From Dendrophyllia cribrosa (taxonomy: Eukaryota > Cnidaria > Anthozoa > Scleractinia > Dendrophylliidae): 64,000 bases of DNA. Shown here piece after piece: positions 48,101-60,100 of this stretch (position 1 is the stretch's first letter; each line of letters opens with the position of its first letter). The stretch spans positions 21,965,458 through 22,029,457 of the forward strand of contig JAJLRJ010000008.1 in the NCBI GenBank assembly GCA_024195265.1. Reading direction: 5' to 3'. The notes beneath the pieces are model-generated. The model had not been told where the DNA came from, ran no database searches, and was given only the letters and a program-made list of their open reading frames with translations. Both the position numbers and the translations under genes were made by a program.

Positions 48101-51100
48101 TTTTTGAGAGTGTTTTTGACCAAGATGCACGCACGAAAAAGCTTTCCTATATATATATATATACACCAAATCGAAGAAACGTTGACTCGTGAAAAGCATA
48201 AACTATGGACGATGAGATAATGGGATTCTGGGTAGGCAGCATTGGCAAGCTAGTAATATTCTTTTTCTTGATAATCAAGATGTTTTCTTTAATTGAGACA
48301 TTTTGGAGCATGATTTATGTATCCTGTGATAATATGATGTGTATTGTGTTAGAGACGAAGATTAATTTACCCAATTTCCCAGTAAACCTTTGGGTCGCAT
48401 CGTTCATGGTTTATGTTTTTCACCCGACAACGTTTCTTCAATTTGGTGTTTATGCATACCACAGCTTAATTGACTAACACAACAGTTAACTATCGCATTA
48501 GTTTTTACTTGTCAGCAAAAAAAAAAAATGCCTAACGAAGTTGTATAAGCCCAGAGCTTATAAGCGGCATTTTACGGTACAACATTAAAAGTCATTCTGT
48601 AACTGGCTGTATGTATAGTTAGTTACCTTTAAGGCTTCTTGTACTGCTTTAAGCGACAATGCCCTGCCTGACTTCCCTCGGCTCGGAGAAACCTCATGGG
48701 CGGCTGAAACAAGCCCAAGAAGGGCCTGCAAGTAAGACGAAAACTCGCTGTGCTCGAAATTACAGTTGAGAATAAAATCCAGCGCTGCAGTATTTGTAGC
48801 TGAGAGCTCTTTTTCTAAGAGTTTCTGTAGCTCAAGGCGCAGGGGTGCCAACCGCGATAGAAACAAGTCAAATGTGCCCCAGTGATCGGGAGACGGAGGT
48901 TGGCTAACCTGTGTCTCCACGTGGTGACAAGCCCTTATTAGCTGGGCCAGGAGGTGGTAGATAATCTCCTTGATGACTGCGGGTAAGTTTGATCTCAGTA
49001 GATACGAACTCAGAATATCTGTCAAGTTAAACACGACCGTTTTGAGAATCAAAGCTTTCCTTTGGATCTCGATATTTTCCGCGTTGTCGTTGACACTGCT
49101 CTCCGAATTACTTGGAAACTTCGTGGCATTCTCCAAGTAGACTTGAAGAAACACCTCAATAAAGACGAGCGAGAGGAAGAATTCCGCAGAGAATGAATTC
49201 AGGTGGACCACAAGCCCTTCAGTGGCAGAGTTAGAGAACTGTAAATGCAGCCGATTGCACGGTAGTAGCATGTCGGGATACAGGTTGGCTTTGTTTGACG
49301 AGTTCGAATCAGTGTTGGGATATTGAACGACTTTGTACTGGGCTTCTTGGCCATTCTTGTTTAGTTTTTGGTTTCCATGGTAACATGAAATTGACACATA
49401 AGCTGAACGAGGGGTGGACACGCCCCTGGAAGTAAGGAACAAAACTGTAATTAAATTATATTCCTTGCTGTCATTCTCAGCTTAATAAATACTACAAAAA
49501 TAAATAAACCTAAAGAGAAATTAGTGATACAAAGTTGGAATCTGGTAGTAAAAGGATTAAAAAGCTGACGTTTCTTGACATCTTTAGCCCTTTCGTCATG
49601 TTTGCTGCGGTGAAGAGGTAATGATCGATAGATCAGCTTCTCTATGGCGAAGCTAAATAAGTAAATCTTCGGTTAGTTTCTGTGAATGAAATCCCAAGCT
49701 TTGACGCTGAGCATTTAATGTGATATGTTTATTATGATGTACAAGGGAGTTCTGTAGTTGAAATCCTAAAGTCAAATGTGACCGTTCAAATCAAAGCTCG
49801 TTGAAAAAGCAGTACTTTGCTATGACACTGTTTTTTAAAATGCTCCACAGCGATTAACTTTAAATGACAAAAATACACCAAGTAAATAAAAAGACGTATC
49901 ATTGTGACCGAATACTCACCCAGCGCTGACACATCTGGGATCTTCCCTGCACGAGACCACTGTTACAGCAGCCCCAGGGAAAAGCACTTCCTCGTCCGGG
50001 TGTCCCGCGCTGACCAACAATTCTCGGTGGTATCCTCCCAGGGGAGAGTCCCTCAACACCTCGCACAGTGTATTCACTATCCTCAGCACTTCTTCTTCGT
50101 CCTGTTCAATAGCAAGCGACAACAGCTTACGAACCTCAGAAACCAGGCTCGTGGACTCACGGAAAAACAATGCACTCGGCTGCAAAGTGTTGGTGTTGAG
50201 GCAGTGACGGGGATCCGGAGCCGAATGGGGTGATGTCATGATGATGGTACCGTCAGCCTGGGGTTCAGCCAGTAACTGAGTGGCAAGAGTTTGTAGGAGG
50301 GACAAAATGTCTGCAATACAACAATAGCGAGAAGATATTTTGACAGAAGTGACGAAGTTAATCGGTAGTAGACACGTTGCAGTAGTAAAGCAAAGAAGGA
50401 TCAAATCCACAATCTCCATAGTACGGACACCTTCCTAATGCGGACACTTGGCTTCGTCCCTTTAGTGTAAGCATTAGATAGGTTCAACTGGAATGGTATA
50501 CAGGGATCTCTGTCCAAGCTGGACACCTTCAGGACCACCTTCAGCTGTCTTCCTTAGAGAGGTGTCCGTCTTACAGAGAGCTTAGTTACAATGGAACAAG
50601 TGAAATTCAGCCAGAACCAGACAATAATTGATGTCCATCTTAGAGAGGTGTCCGTCTTTTTGAGAGTTTAGTTACAGATGAGAAAGTAAAAATTCGGCCA
50701 GAACCAGCCAATAATTGATGTCCATCTTGAGATGTGTCTACCTTACAGGGGTGTCCGTCTTAATCAAAGCTCTTAAGTCTCACTAGGCATTTAATTCCCA
50801 ACCTGTTATCTGGTTGTGACTTTCTGCCTGCCTTCCAAGCAACCTTGAGTGTGTCTCTCTACAGTACATCCGGGTTAGACAAGCCTCGTTTCTAAGCAGC
50901 TCGCAGTAAATCTCTGCTCGCGTGCGATCCTCACTACACAGAGCCAGCGATGATGATCGTGCTAGGCCAGCAGTTGGCCGCTCCAGGGCGGTGATTGGAT
51001 ACCAGAATCTCATAAGTGTGCCTTCTTCGCGGTTGTACGTTTCCACTTCTGCGAGACCTTTAGGCTACACAGACAGTAAGGAAAACAACTTAATTTAGCC

Positions 51101-54100
51101 CACGAGTAAACGCGGTGTAACACAGTTACTGGCCTGGCATGAGGAGATTGACCGAGGTCATTGTCCAGGGGGGAACAAAAAAGAACAAGAACAATTTGTC
51201 TCCATTTGGACTTAATAATCTTGGTGAATAAGGTTGTCATAACCTTTTTAACATAAGGAAACGCTAGAAAACGGTTAGAATTAACTTTTGGTAGCAGGTG
51301 TCTTCGTTCTATCGATATACACTAAGTAATAAGCTGCATTTTAGAGTACAACAAGGCACTTTTTTTGCTAGTAAGTTGCGATTCTTGGTAGCTAACTCTC
51401 CCACAAAGTAACATGGAGAAAATGAAGATTACTTCCAGTCAAGACAAATACTTCACCTTATCCACATTTTTCACCACCCCTGTGAGTCCAAATGTTTTTT
51501 TCATATCTGGCACTGCAAAGCCGGGTAAAGCTATATTCACACTGTTGATGATAACCGTCTGACCAGGTTTCAGACCTCCCGCGCTCACTTTGTTGACGTC
51601 AGCTTTGACGTCATCAAGCTTAGGAAACTCCAGGGATGCCGGGATTCCGCCGTTGTCCTCGTATAAATCGGCCACTGTGGCAATCGCGATGTCAATCATA
51701 CCTTACAAACAAACGATCAAAATCAAGCTCCAGGTAATCTAAGCACGGCGGGAGCGTTTGACGGTTTTGTAAGATTAATATTGCGTTGAGAAGAAAGAGC
51801 TACTATTATCTGAGGGTAATTTCAGGATAATGAGGGGTTTTTTTTGGGTCGGTGGGTTGTCCCGCCTCCCTTCTCTCCTTTGCGCTTGGGGCACGATTCT
51901 AAAAATCCCCCCCCCCCCCTCCTCCTGTTTTGTTTTTGTTAGAACAACGATCTTATTAGAAAACAGAAGGCCTAAGAAAAGGTCATGATAGAGAGATTTT
52001 CGTATGACCTTGAAATGATTACTCGTGAACACAATCAAAACAACAAACGAATTGGAAAGAAGTTAAAAGGCAATTTGATTGGTTTAGCAAACGGAAGCAA
52101 ATGGGCTACGAACACGCAAAGCAAAGCAAACGCATTGCGATCAAAATAGTAGCTATTCTCTTTGACGTCACTCGCTTTTCAGCATTCTGATAGGTCAATT
52201 GAAAAAGCCTCTTTCCATATTAGGGATATTTTAGGCGGGAAAACCAGCAAAGCTCGTTTTGATCTTTTCAACTACTCAGTGACGGAGGATATATATCGCC
52301 ACACACTCCGGGAAACCGTTTTTCAAGGTTATACGATTTTAACCCTTTAAATCTCACAAGTGAGCATCCTTAAATTTCAGTTTTCACCAACATCAAAATA
52401 CAGTCAGCTGTCTGTAATTGGGCATCTTGTACTGGTCTGGGGGGTGTCTGGATTAGAGAGAGTTCACTATAGAGGCATGACTAGCAACATGTTTCAAAAC
52501 CTCACCCCCACCCCCACCTACCTGCAAGGAGGGCTCCCCGGATTTGGTCAAGCCCTGACTGCCGATCGGTATTTGAGCGGAACCGTCTTCGAATGACAGG
52601 AAACACCTTATCCTCCCAAGCTTTCACCAGCAGACGGGAGGGGTCTACCGGTGGTGCTTCTCCCCCCTGACTGGTACCCGCTTCTATGACACGCAGAGGT
52701 ACTACAGGGCCTACATCAGTCATCCTGTCATAACTGCTCGCCAGCTTGTACTGCAGGCATGACATAGGGTCGTATTCTGTAATTGTAAAAGATATTGAGA
52801 TACTTTAACAGGTTATTTAAAGTCAAAGTCAAAATATGACGCGGTGTAATTTATAGAGGTTATTCAGCGTTAAGTTGTGTAATACGGCTGAGTATTTGTA
52901 CGAGTCAGGTTTTATTTTTTCGAGCCTTTAAAATTGTTTATTATACGGCAGTAGTCTTCTCATAAAACTAAGTTTTTGAAACTGTTTTCCCTAGTGCGCG
53001 GTCAGAAGATTGTAATAACGTGTCATATATATCTGCACTCGTTTTGACACGTATTTGCACTCTAGAATGCTATTTCGAATAATAAATGTGCATATTCTTC
53101 TTATCAGGTAAAACCGAGCTACGCTGTACATGAGCTGATGAGCTAATTGGTAAATTCATGGATATTCGAACGCTCATCTTACACAATAACAAAAGTTAAA
53201 AGAACGCAAGACTTGATTTACTCACAAACCGAGGATGCCATATTTTGGTTATAAGTTTAAAAAACTCGTACAGTGAGCTCTAACAAATTAAAGTGAAATT
53301 TCTGCAATTTTTCAACCACTCAGTAGCGAGATAGAAACCAATACTTTACTCGCGCGCATTCTTCTGCGCTCAGCAACAGCTCCATGTTTAAATCTTGTTT
53401 CAAGCTCTAATTGGTTTATTACATAATTCGTGTTTGCAGTCCCGATGTGAATACTTTGGTTTTGGTTTTACCACGGTCATTTGAAAGCAACTTTCACTTT
53501 TTACATTCACTTAGACTTTCTCCAAGTCACTCGTTTCATTGGTTAGGGAAGACGCGCGGGGGCTATAAAAGCAAGATGGCGGCTGGTTCTGCGGAGCGAA
53601 CGACGTTCGTTTCTGAACGTGTAAACCAAGCTTTTTGTCCTAGAGTACCAAAACAAACTCATCGTTGCAGAGAAAAAACGAGCGACTTAAGCCAATGATA
53701 CACGGTTCAACATTTGTTGAGCAACAAATGTTGCAGCCGCTGTTCAACAAATGTTGACAGTGTATCATTTGATGTTGAATGTTGAAATATGCCGTTCAAC
53801 ATGTTGAAAGTTGTTGAACGAAAATAGAACTTGGCTCTATTCCGTTCAACAAGTTGCAACTTGTTGAACGGCGTCAGTCAATCGTTTTAAAATGTTGAAT
53901 GTGTTTGTTACTCATTCAACAAGTTGCAACATAGTACAACATTTGTTGAGCAACCAATGTTGTACGTTGTTGTACCGTGTATCATTCGCTTTAGAGAGCA
54001 AGTCTCACATTCACCAGTCACTGACCTTTTCCGGTCTCTTTTGGTATGGTGAGAGGTGCTGGTTTAGTAGGCGAGGGTTTAGATACAACTTGCCCATCCA

Positions 54101-57100
54101 TCGCCTCCTCCTTCATATCCTTGTCAAGCTCAAAAGCGAAAGGCAGTTCACCGAATGCCTGCCTGATATCCTCCATGGAGTCGCTCCACATGTCCGCTGC
54201 CGCGCGGTGCTTGTAACCCTCGGCGTACAGGAACGTACGAGCACCAAAGTTCACACGCGCACGCACATGCTAAGGGAAGAGGAGGCGAAGTAAGAAACAT
54301 AATTTTAAATAGGTAAGTGTTTAGGGATAGCGGTAAAATTACACTTTCTTATTTCTAAATTAACTGCCACACCGAATTAAATCCTTTTATGTGTTAAGAG
54401 GCCAAAATTAAAGAATTGTTCCATTTTTTGTTCGTTTAAGGTACTTGCCCAGGGTATATTTGCCCTCTCAGAATATCTTCCAAAAATGTCTCAGTAAGCA
54501 TCCTGATGTCTAATTTCAAAATCCAAAATTTCAGGTCAATATCTTAAATCGTTCAGAAGATATGGACATTCAAAATTTGGCCTTCTGACCACTTTTCAGC
54601 ATTCTGATTGGTTGAATTAGGTCACATGACCCTTTGGCGGGACATTCAAAATATAGTTTTTTCAATTGTTTCTGTACCAGAAATGAGTTGTACTAGTAAA
54701 TTCAAACGAAAAGCAACTGATTTTGAGGATTGAAAACATTCTTTTAATATAATTTTGATCTGTCAAGTCAACAGTTGAGGGAGTTTTTGACAGCTGTCAA
54801 TCATAGGGAATTACCAAATAAGTAAATCACAAAAACGCGTTTTTCTCATTCGGATTTTAATATTTTTCGATTCTGTTTTCAGCAATGCATTTCAACAGCC
54901 AATTAGCACAATCGTGTGGTAGGGAACTTGAGTTGCATTAATGTATGAAAAGTTATGGGAAAATTTGGTTAAAAAAATATAAATCAATGTTTTTCTCGGT
55001 AAATTTTGCTTACAATAATGCAACTCAAGTTCCCTACCACATGATTGTGCCAATTGGCTGTTGAAACGCATAACTGAAAACGGAATCGAAAAATGTTAAA
55101 ATCCGAATGAGAAAAACGCGTTTTGGTAATTCCCTATGATTGACAGCTGTCAAACTTCCTCAACTGTTGACTTGACAGATCAACATTATATTAAAAGAAT
55201 GTTTTCAATCCTCAAAATCAGTTGCTTTTTGTTTGAATTTGCTAGCACAACTCAGTTCTGGTACAGAAACACTTGAAAAACTATATTTTGAATGTCCCGC
55301 CAAAGAGTCATGTGACCTAATTCAACCAATCAGAATGCTGAAAAGTGGTCAAAAGGCCAAATTTTGAATGTCCATATCTTCTGAACGATTTAAGATATTG
55401 ACCTGAAATTTTGGATTTTGAAATAAGACATCAGGATGCTTACTGAGACATTTTTGGAAGGTATTTAGAGACGACAAATATACCCTGGGCAAGTACCTTA
55501 AAGCTGTATGTATTTATATCATACTTCGACATATGAATTGTAACAGATTTCTTTATCCTCAACACTAAGTCGAATAGACTCCCAATGATTACGAGTGACA
55601 GAATTTGTTTTAAATTAACAAACGTTACACAAAATACGACAATAAATAAAGGACGAATTTGAAGCGCTCTTAAGTATACGTGAGCTTTTAAAACGACGTC
55701 ATATCCACGATCTCTATAATACAGACACCTCTCCAAAACGAACACTTGGCTCTGTCCCCCTTAGTGTCCGTAATAGAAAGGTTCAACTCGCCTGTACATT
55801 GTTTACCTTCTTCTGTATATGGATGACAGGCCACAGGCCAGACTGCACGCCATCCAGGTCCTCTGCCAGTCTGTTGCCATTACAGGTGAAATAAACCAAT
55901 CCTTTATCAGACTCGTCCTCAGCTCTTTTGTACCCACAACCAATGACGTCGTTTTCTTTCATGACCACGTTTAGTGAAACAGTTTTCCAATGGAGAAGAC
56001 CGCCAGTTCTGTACAGCACTGCACGGCCATTGCTGTTGTAAATCATAGATGTAAGTAAAAACAGTTAAACAAGGGTGACAGTAGCGTAAGATTGTGGTGC
56101 TGGGTAGCAGCTGAAACCGACGCGCGAACGAGCGAGGAAAACGAGGGAAGACTGAGGAGAGGGCATGCGCGCCTATCCGCCAACAACAACAATAACATCA
56201 AAACATCAAAACACCCAGGGTAAGAGTAAGCAGGTGTTGGTGAACATCCCAGTAAAATATGCAGAGATCAGTTCTTTTGGAATAACACTCCCTAGCTAAC
56301 TATCATGTGAACAAACACAGAACAAAATCATTATGATCATTATCAACAACAACAACAACAAAAACAACAACAACACAACATAGTAAACCTGTGCATGAGG
56401 CAAGATCCTACAGGATTGATCCAACCACTGGCAAGCTGATCTGTCCACGGAGCAAAACCGACGGAAATGCAAGGCCCCGGTTGCTGTTCCACCGGGTCTC
56501 CCAGGGAACAAAGCTCCACCTCCCAGTAAAAGGATGGTGCCTTGAGCAGAAAATACAATAAAGTGTTACAACAGACGAAAACGGTCATTGTTTGTTCAAA
56601 AATGTCATAAATGCAGTAATGTTTCTGGATGACGAGATGAAACTTTTTTGCAAAGTCGAGTATTATGTTGCAACATGGTTTTGTTTTGCAAAACGAATCC
56701 AAACAGAACTTGAAACGGGATTTCTGAGCTTCAAGTTCCCAAGTTTGTAATCCATACATGTTGTAAACCGCTAGTACTGTAACTGAACCACTTTGTTTTA
56801 TCCAATAATTACCAATTATTCAACGAAATGGAGGTGAAAATATCTACCACTCTTCACCAAACCAGCCAGCCAAAAATAGTTACTTGCCTGGAAGTGATAA
56901 GCAAATATTACACCGAGTTGGAGTAGCCAATCAGAGCGCGCGATACCACTCGTTTGTCCAATCATGTGATCAATAATTTTTCTCTTTTCTTTTCTTTTTT
57001 CTTTCTTTTCCCTTCATTCTATAATAATTCACGCATTTTTTCTCCCAGAGATATGAAATTGCAGGCAGCGGTCATTTTCACTTCTCTTAAAAATGTGAAA

Positions 57101-60100
57101 TTTACCACCATCGCTGGATATACGTCATGAAGACCTGCGGATATCGAGAGCTTTGTGACCATATTTGGGCAGTATATGAATGTGATGAATTATAATAAAG
57201 CATATTGTAAAATAACTTAATAATTCATAAGGGTACTAACAAATAGAAATGAGCCATTCCAATCACATGGTTAACACTGTAAATCAGATACAACTCACTA
57301 GTGAGTTGTATCTGTAATGTAAATTAGATACAACCACTAGTGAGTTGTATCTGTAATGTAAATTAGATACAACCACTAGTGAGTTGTATCTGTAATGTAA
57401 ATTAGATACAACCACTAGTGAGTTGTATCTGGAATGTAAATTAGATACAACCACTAGTGAGTTGTATCTGCAATGTGAATTTCACAAGTTGTTTACAACA
57501 TTCGCGTCCGTGTTGTATCGGCACTATACATTCACTCGGCTGCGCCTCGTGATTGTATAGGCCGATACAACACTCCCGCTCATGTAGTAAACATTACTTA
57601 GAGCAGTTTTCAATTGAGTGTCAAAAGTAATTACACAATTGCTTTGGTTTTTCATTGCTACGCTTTGTGATTGGTTAAAAAATCTCGCGTCACTTTGTCG
57701 ACTAATCAGAAGTGAAACCAAAACCAATCGTGACTTGCTCGCACGCGTTTTCCCGCGCTTGGCGCCGCCGACATGTAATTGCTTCGAGCTCTGATTGGTT
57801 CATTGGATTGATTACGACTGCTTGTGTATGTTACCTTGAGGTTTTAGTCAATTGTCAAGTACTATTCTTCAAAACCAATATTTTCACTGACATCTAAAAA
57901 AAACCACGTAAGTAGAACTCTTTTAAATTATATTAAAAGCAGAAAGCAGCGTCTTTATACCAATACAGAGCTATGGAAAACATGACATTACCCACCTTTT
58001 GGGGCAAAGGAGCGCTAGCATATAAGAAAGTCCCTCTGGGAAGTCCAAAGCCTGCCGCAGGGTCCGCGAGGTAGTGAACACACGTATGCCCCTCGGTAAA
58101 AACACACCCCCGTACGGGAGGGAATGTCCGGCTCCCATCAAGCACCATCCTCTTACTACTCTTGGTAACTTTCTTGGGTACCTCGGCAGGTTTGACGAAG
58201 TCTTTGAAGAGTTTCCGTAGCTGTTGGCAATGCGTCTCCAGGACAGTTAATCTTTGGCCCGGATCGCATTCTCCCGCTAATTTGGAGATGAGCTCCAGTG
58301 ATGGATTTGCCAGCAGAGTGTCGCTGAAGGAGGAATTTTGCACTTGGCAGGATAACACCATGCTTGCTCTGCAAGGAAAGGCAATTGTTTGATTCGTGAC
58401 ATAGAGCGGCGTTCAATTGAGTGTTTAAAGATCTTTATTTATTCATCATCAACAGCTACTAACCCACAGACAAACGTTTAACAAATCAATAATCAATAAC
58501 AGCAACAATATCATACTAGTAATTCTAATCTAAAAATGTAAGAAGCATCCATTTACAAGGACAGCTAGATAAAATGAAATAAACATCGGTTCACAAAGCA
58601 ACGTTTGAACCGCTCTGTCCTAACTCGTGGCAGGATGTAGTTGTGGCCTCGATTTCGTGAAGAGCATGTTCTGTTAAGGGGATGGAGGTCTTGAAGGGGA
58701 TGGGCCCCATTAGATGTAATCTTGTCCCACAATTGTCTGTCCTTGATGTTAATTAAATCAGTAGTTGGTGTGTACTTGTTGGTGTAGCCATAACGTGAGG
58801 CACGCTTACAAAACCTGTCTATTTGTGAAATATATTTACTCTCGTGCGCACAGGCCCACAACTCAATTGCATAAGAAAAAATTGACATTATAAGACTGTC
58901 GAACAAGATTGTGAGCTCTGGCAGGGAGTAGCCGTAATACTTGCAAACTCTCAAGATATATAGATATATACTCAAAATGGGTGTGCCACTTACACGGGTC
59001 TTGCTTTGGTTTTGCATTAATATGCTTTGGCAAAAAAATCTCGTCCAACTTTCTCAACCAATCACTAAGAAGTCAGTACAACCAAAACCAATCGTGACTT
59101 ACTCGCACACGTTTTCTCCGGTTTTCATGCATTTTCATAAAGTTGATTAGTTCATTGGATTGTCTGTTCCAGTTGTGATTGGCCAAAGTGATTTCCTTGG
59201 TATTGGCCGGTTTTACGACACTCAATTGAAATCCGCTCTAGTCCGAGTTATGGATGCCTTTTAAGGATTATTGTTGGTGACAAATGTTTCGATAACCTGA
59301 GTGGAAGTTATTGCTAAAGTTAGGAGGTGTACCGTCCTAACGACAGAAACACAGCATCGCAAAGAGCTATTTTACTAAAAACTAGCAGTAATCGAAGATT
59401 ATGGAGACGCGTTCAAAGGAATTTACGCCGGAAATGAGCCCCCGAAAAAAGCAATAGGGGCGGCCATTTGGAAGACCGGACACCAGAAAATCTCAAATTG
59501 TACTGCATGCAAGGCACAGGGAAACCAATACGAAATTAGAATTGCGTTCTTCGAACGCGTTGAATACCTAGTTTTGATTTCTGCCAGGATTCGCGCTGCC
59601 TGTGACGGTGTAACAGTGGCTTCACTCTGGTCCACTTCGGAAGGCTGGTTAATCACAGTTTCTTTTGAAGACAGAATGGAAAGCAAAGTAGCCACAGCTT
59701 GATCACCCATAGACAACTCGCTAAGGAACACAACCTACAATGAGACAAGGAAAGTTGATCCAGGAAAATACTGTTCAACGTCTTTCATTTGAATTTCAAC
59801 TACACAATGAAACGTCAGGTGGGGATGACAGACGTTCTATGGATGATGTTTAGATTCAGGTGAGAAAATAAAAAATTAGGTTATGGGCATTTTAATATAC
59901 CTGAGGATTAGCTACTTTAAGCCGTGCCAGTGGTATCTCTTGCACTCTGTCACTGTAGGTCTCTCCTTCTCTGTCCAGTAACACTGTAGCTATACCCTGT
60001 CTCTCAGAAACACTCACTACGTCACCAGTTGTATACACCATGTCTTCTCCACAGATCTGTCAAATACAACAAGTTTAACCATGTCTTTTATAAAACTAGC

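Larger units (their letters stand above)
45830..54269 (-). other. HECTD4: HECTD4 central region: paired small barrels, helical scaffold and long disordered exon
   Basis: Seven exons. The 51457-51701 and 50803-51064 exons read as a barrel across the intron (GLTGVVKNVDK then PKGLAEVETYNREEG), like MIB/HERC2-type modules; this is inference. The 49920-50310 and 48627-49425 exons are Leu-rich helices, including EIIYHLLAQLIRACHHVETQ. The 1,382 nt exon 45830-47211 starts disordered (Ser/Pro), has a basic patch RRGSVRRRKRGFGHG and a folded block SMPWFDKIVSTTLLLRNLIH. It then has a Ser/Thr/Glu-rich stretch (SGDPVVQGNENTTEETKTP) and ends near GVIACGYDLQFS. Confidence 0.83.
55807..58368 (-). other. HECTD4: HECTD4 SPRY (B30.2-like) domain exons
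   Basis: Three exons (57996-58368, 56389-56540, 55807-56032), fragment residues about 516-766. Typical SPRY strands are visible: FYWEVEL, ISVGFAPW, GRAVLYRTGG, DVIGCGYKRA, VYFTCNGNRL and GLWPVIHI. Human HECTD4 has one SPRY domain. SPRY modules usually bind short peptides, so this is a likely substrate-recruiting surface. The first of these exons also carries a Leu/Lys helix (VLETHCQQLRKLFKDFVKP) before the SPRY strands. Confidence 0.9.

Noticed and set aside
48205..48477. 90-codon hydrophobic plus-strand ORF
   Set aside because: It lies in a HECTD4 intron; the hydrophobic residues follow from T-rich sequence and no family pattern is visible.
57285..57480. CRISPR-like repeat array
   Set aside because: Units are directly adjacent 39 bp repeats without unique spacers, in a eukaryotic intron; this is a minisatellite.
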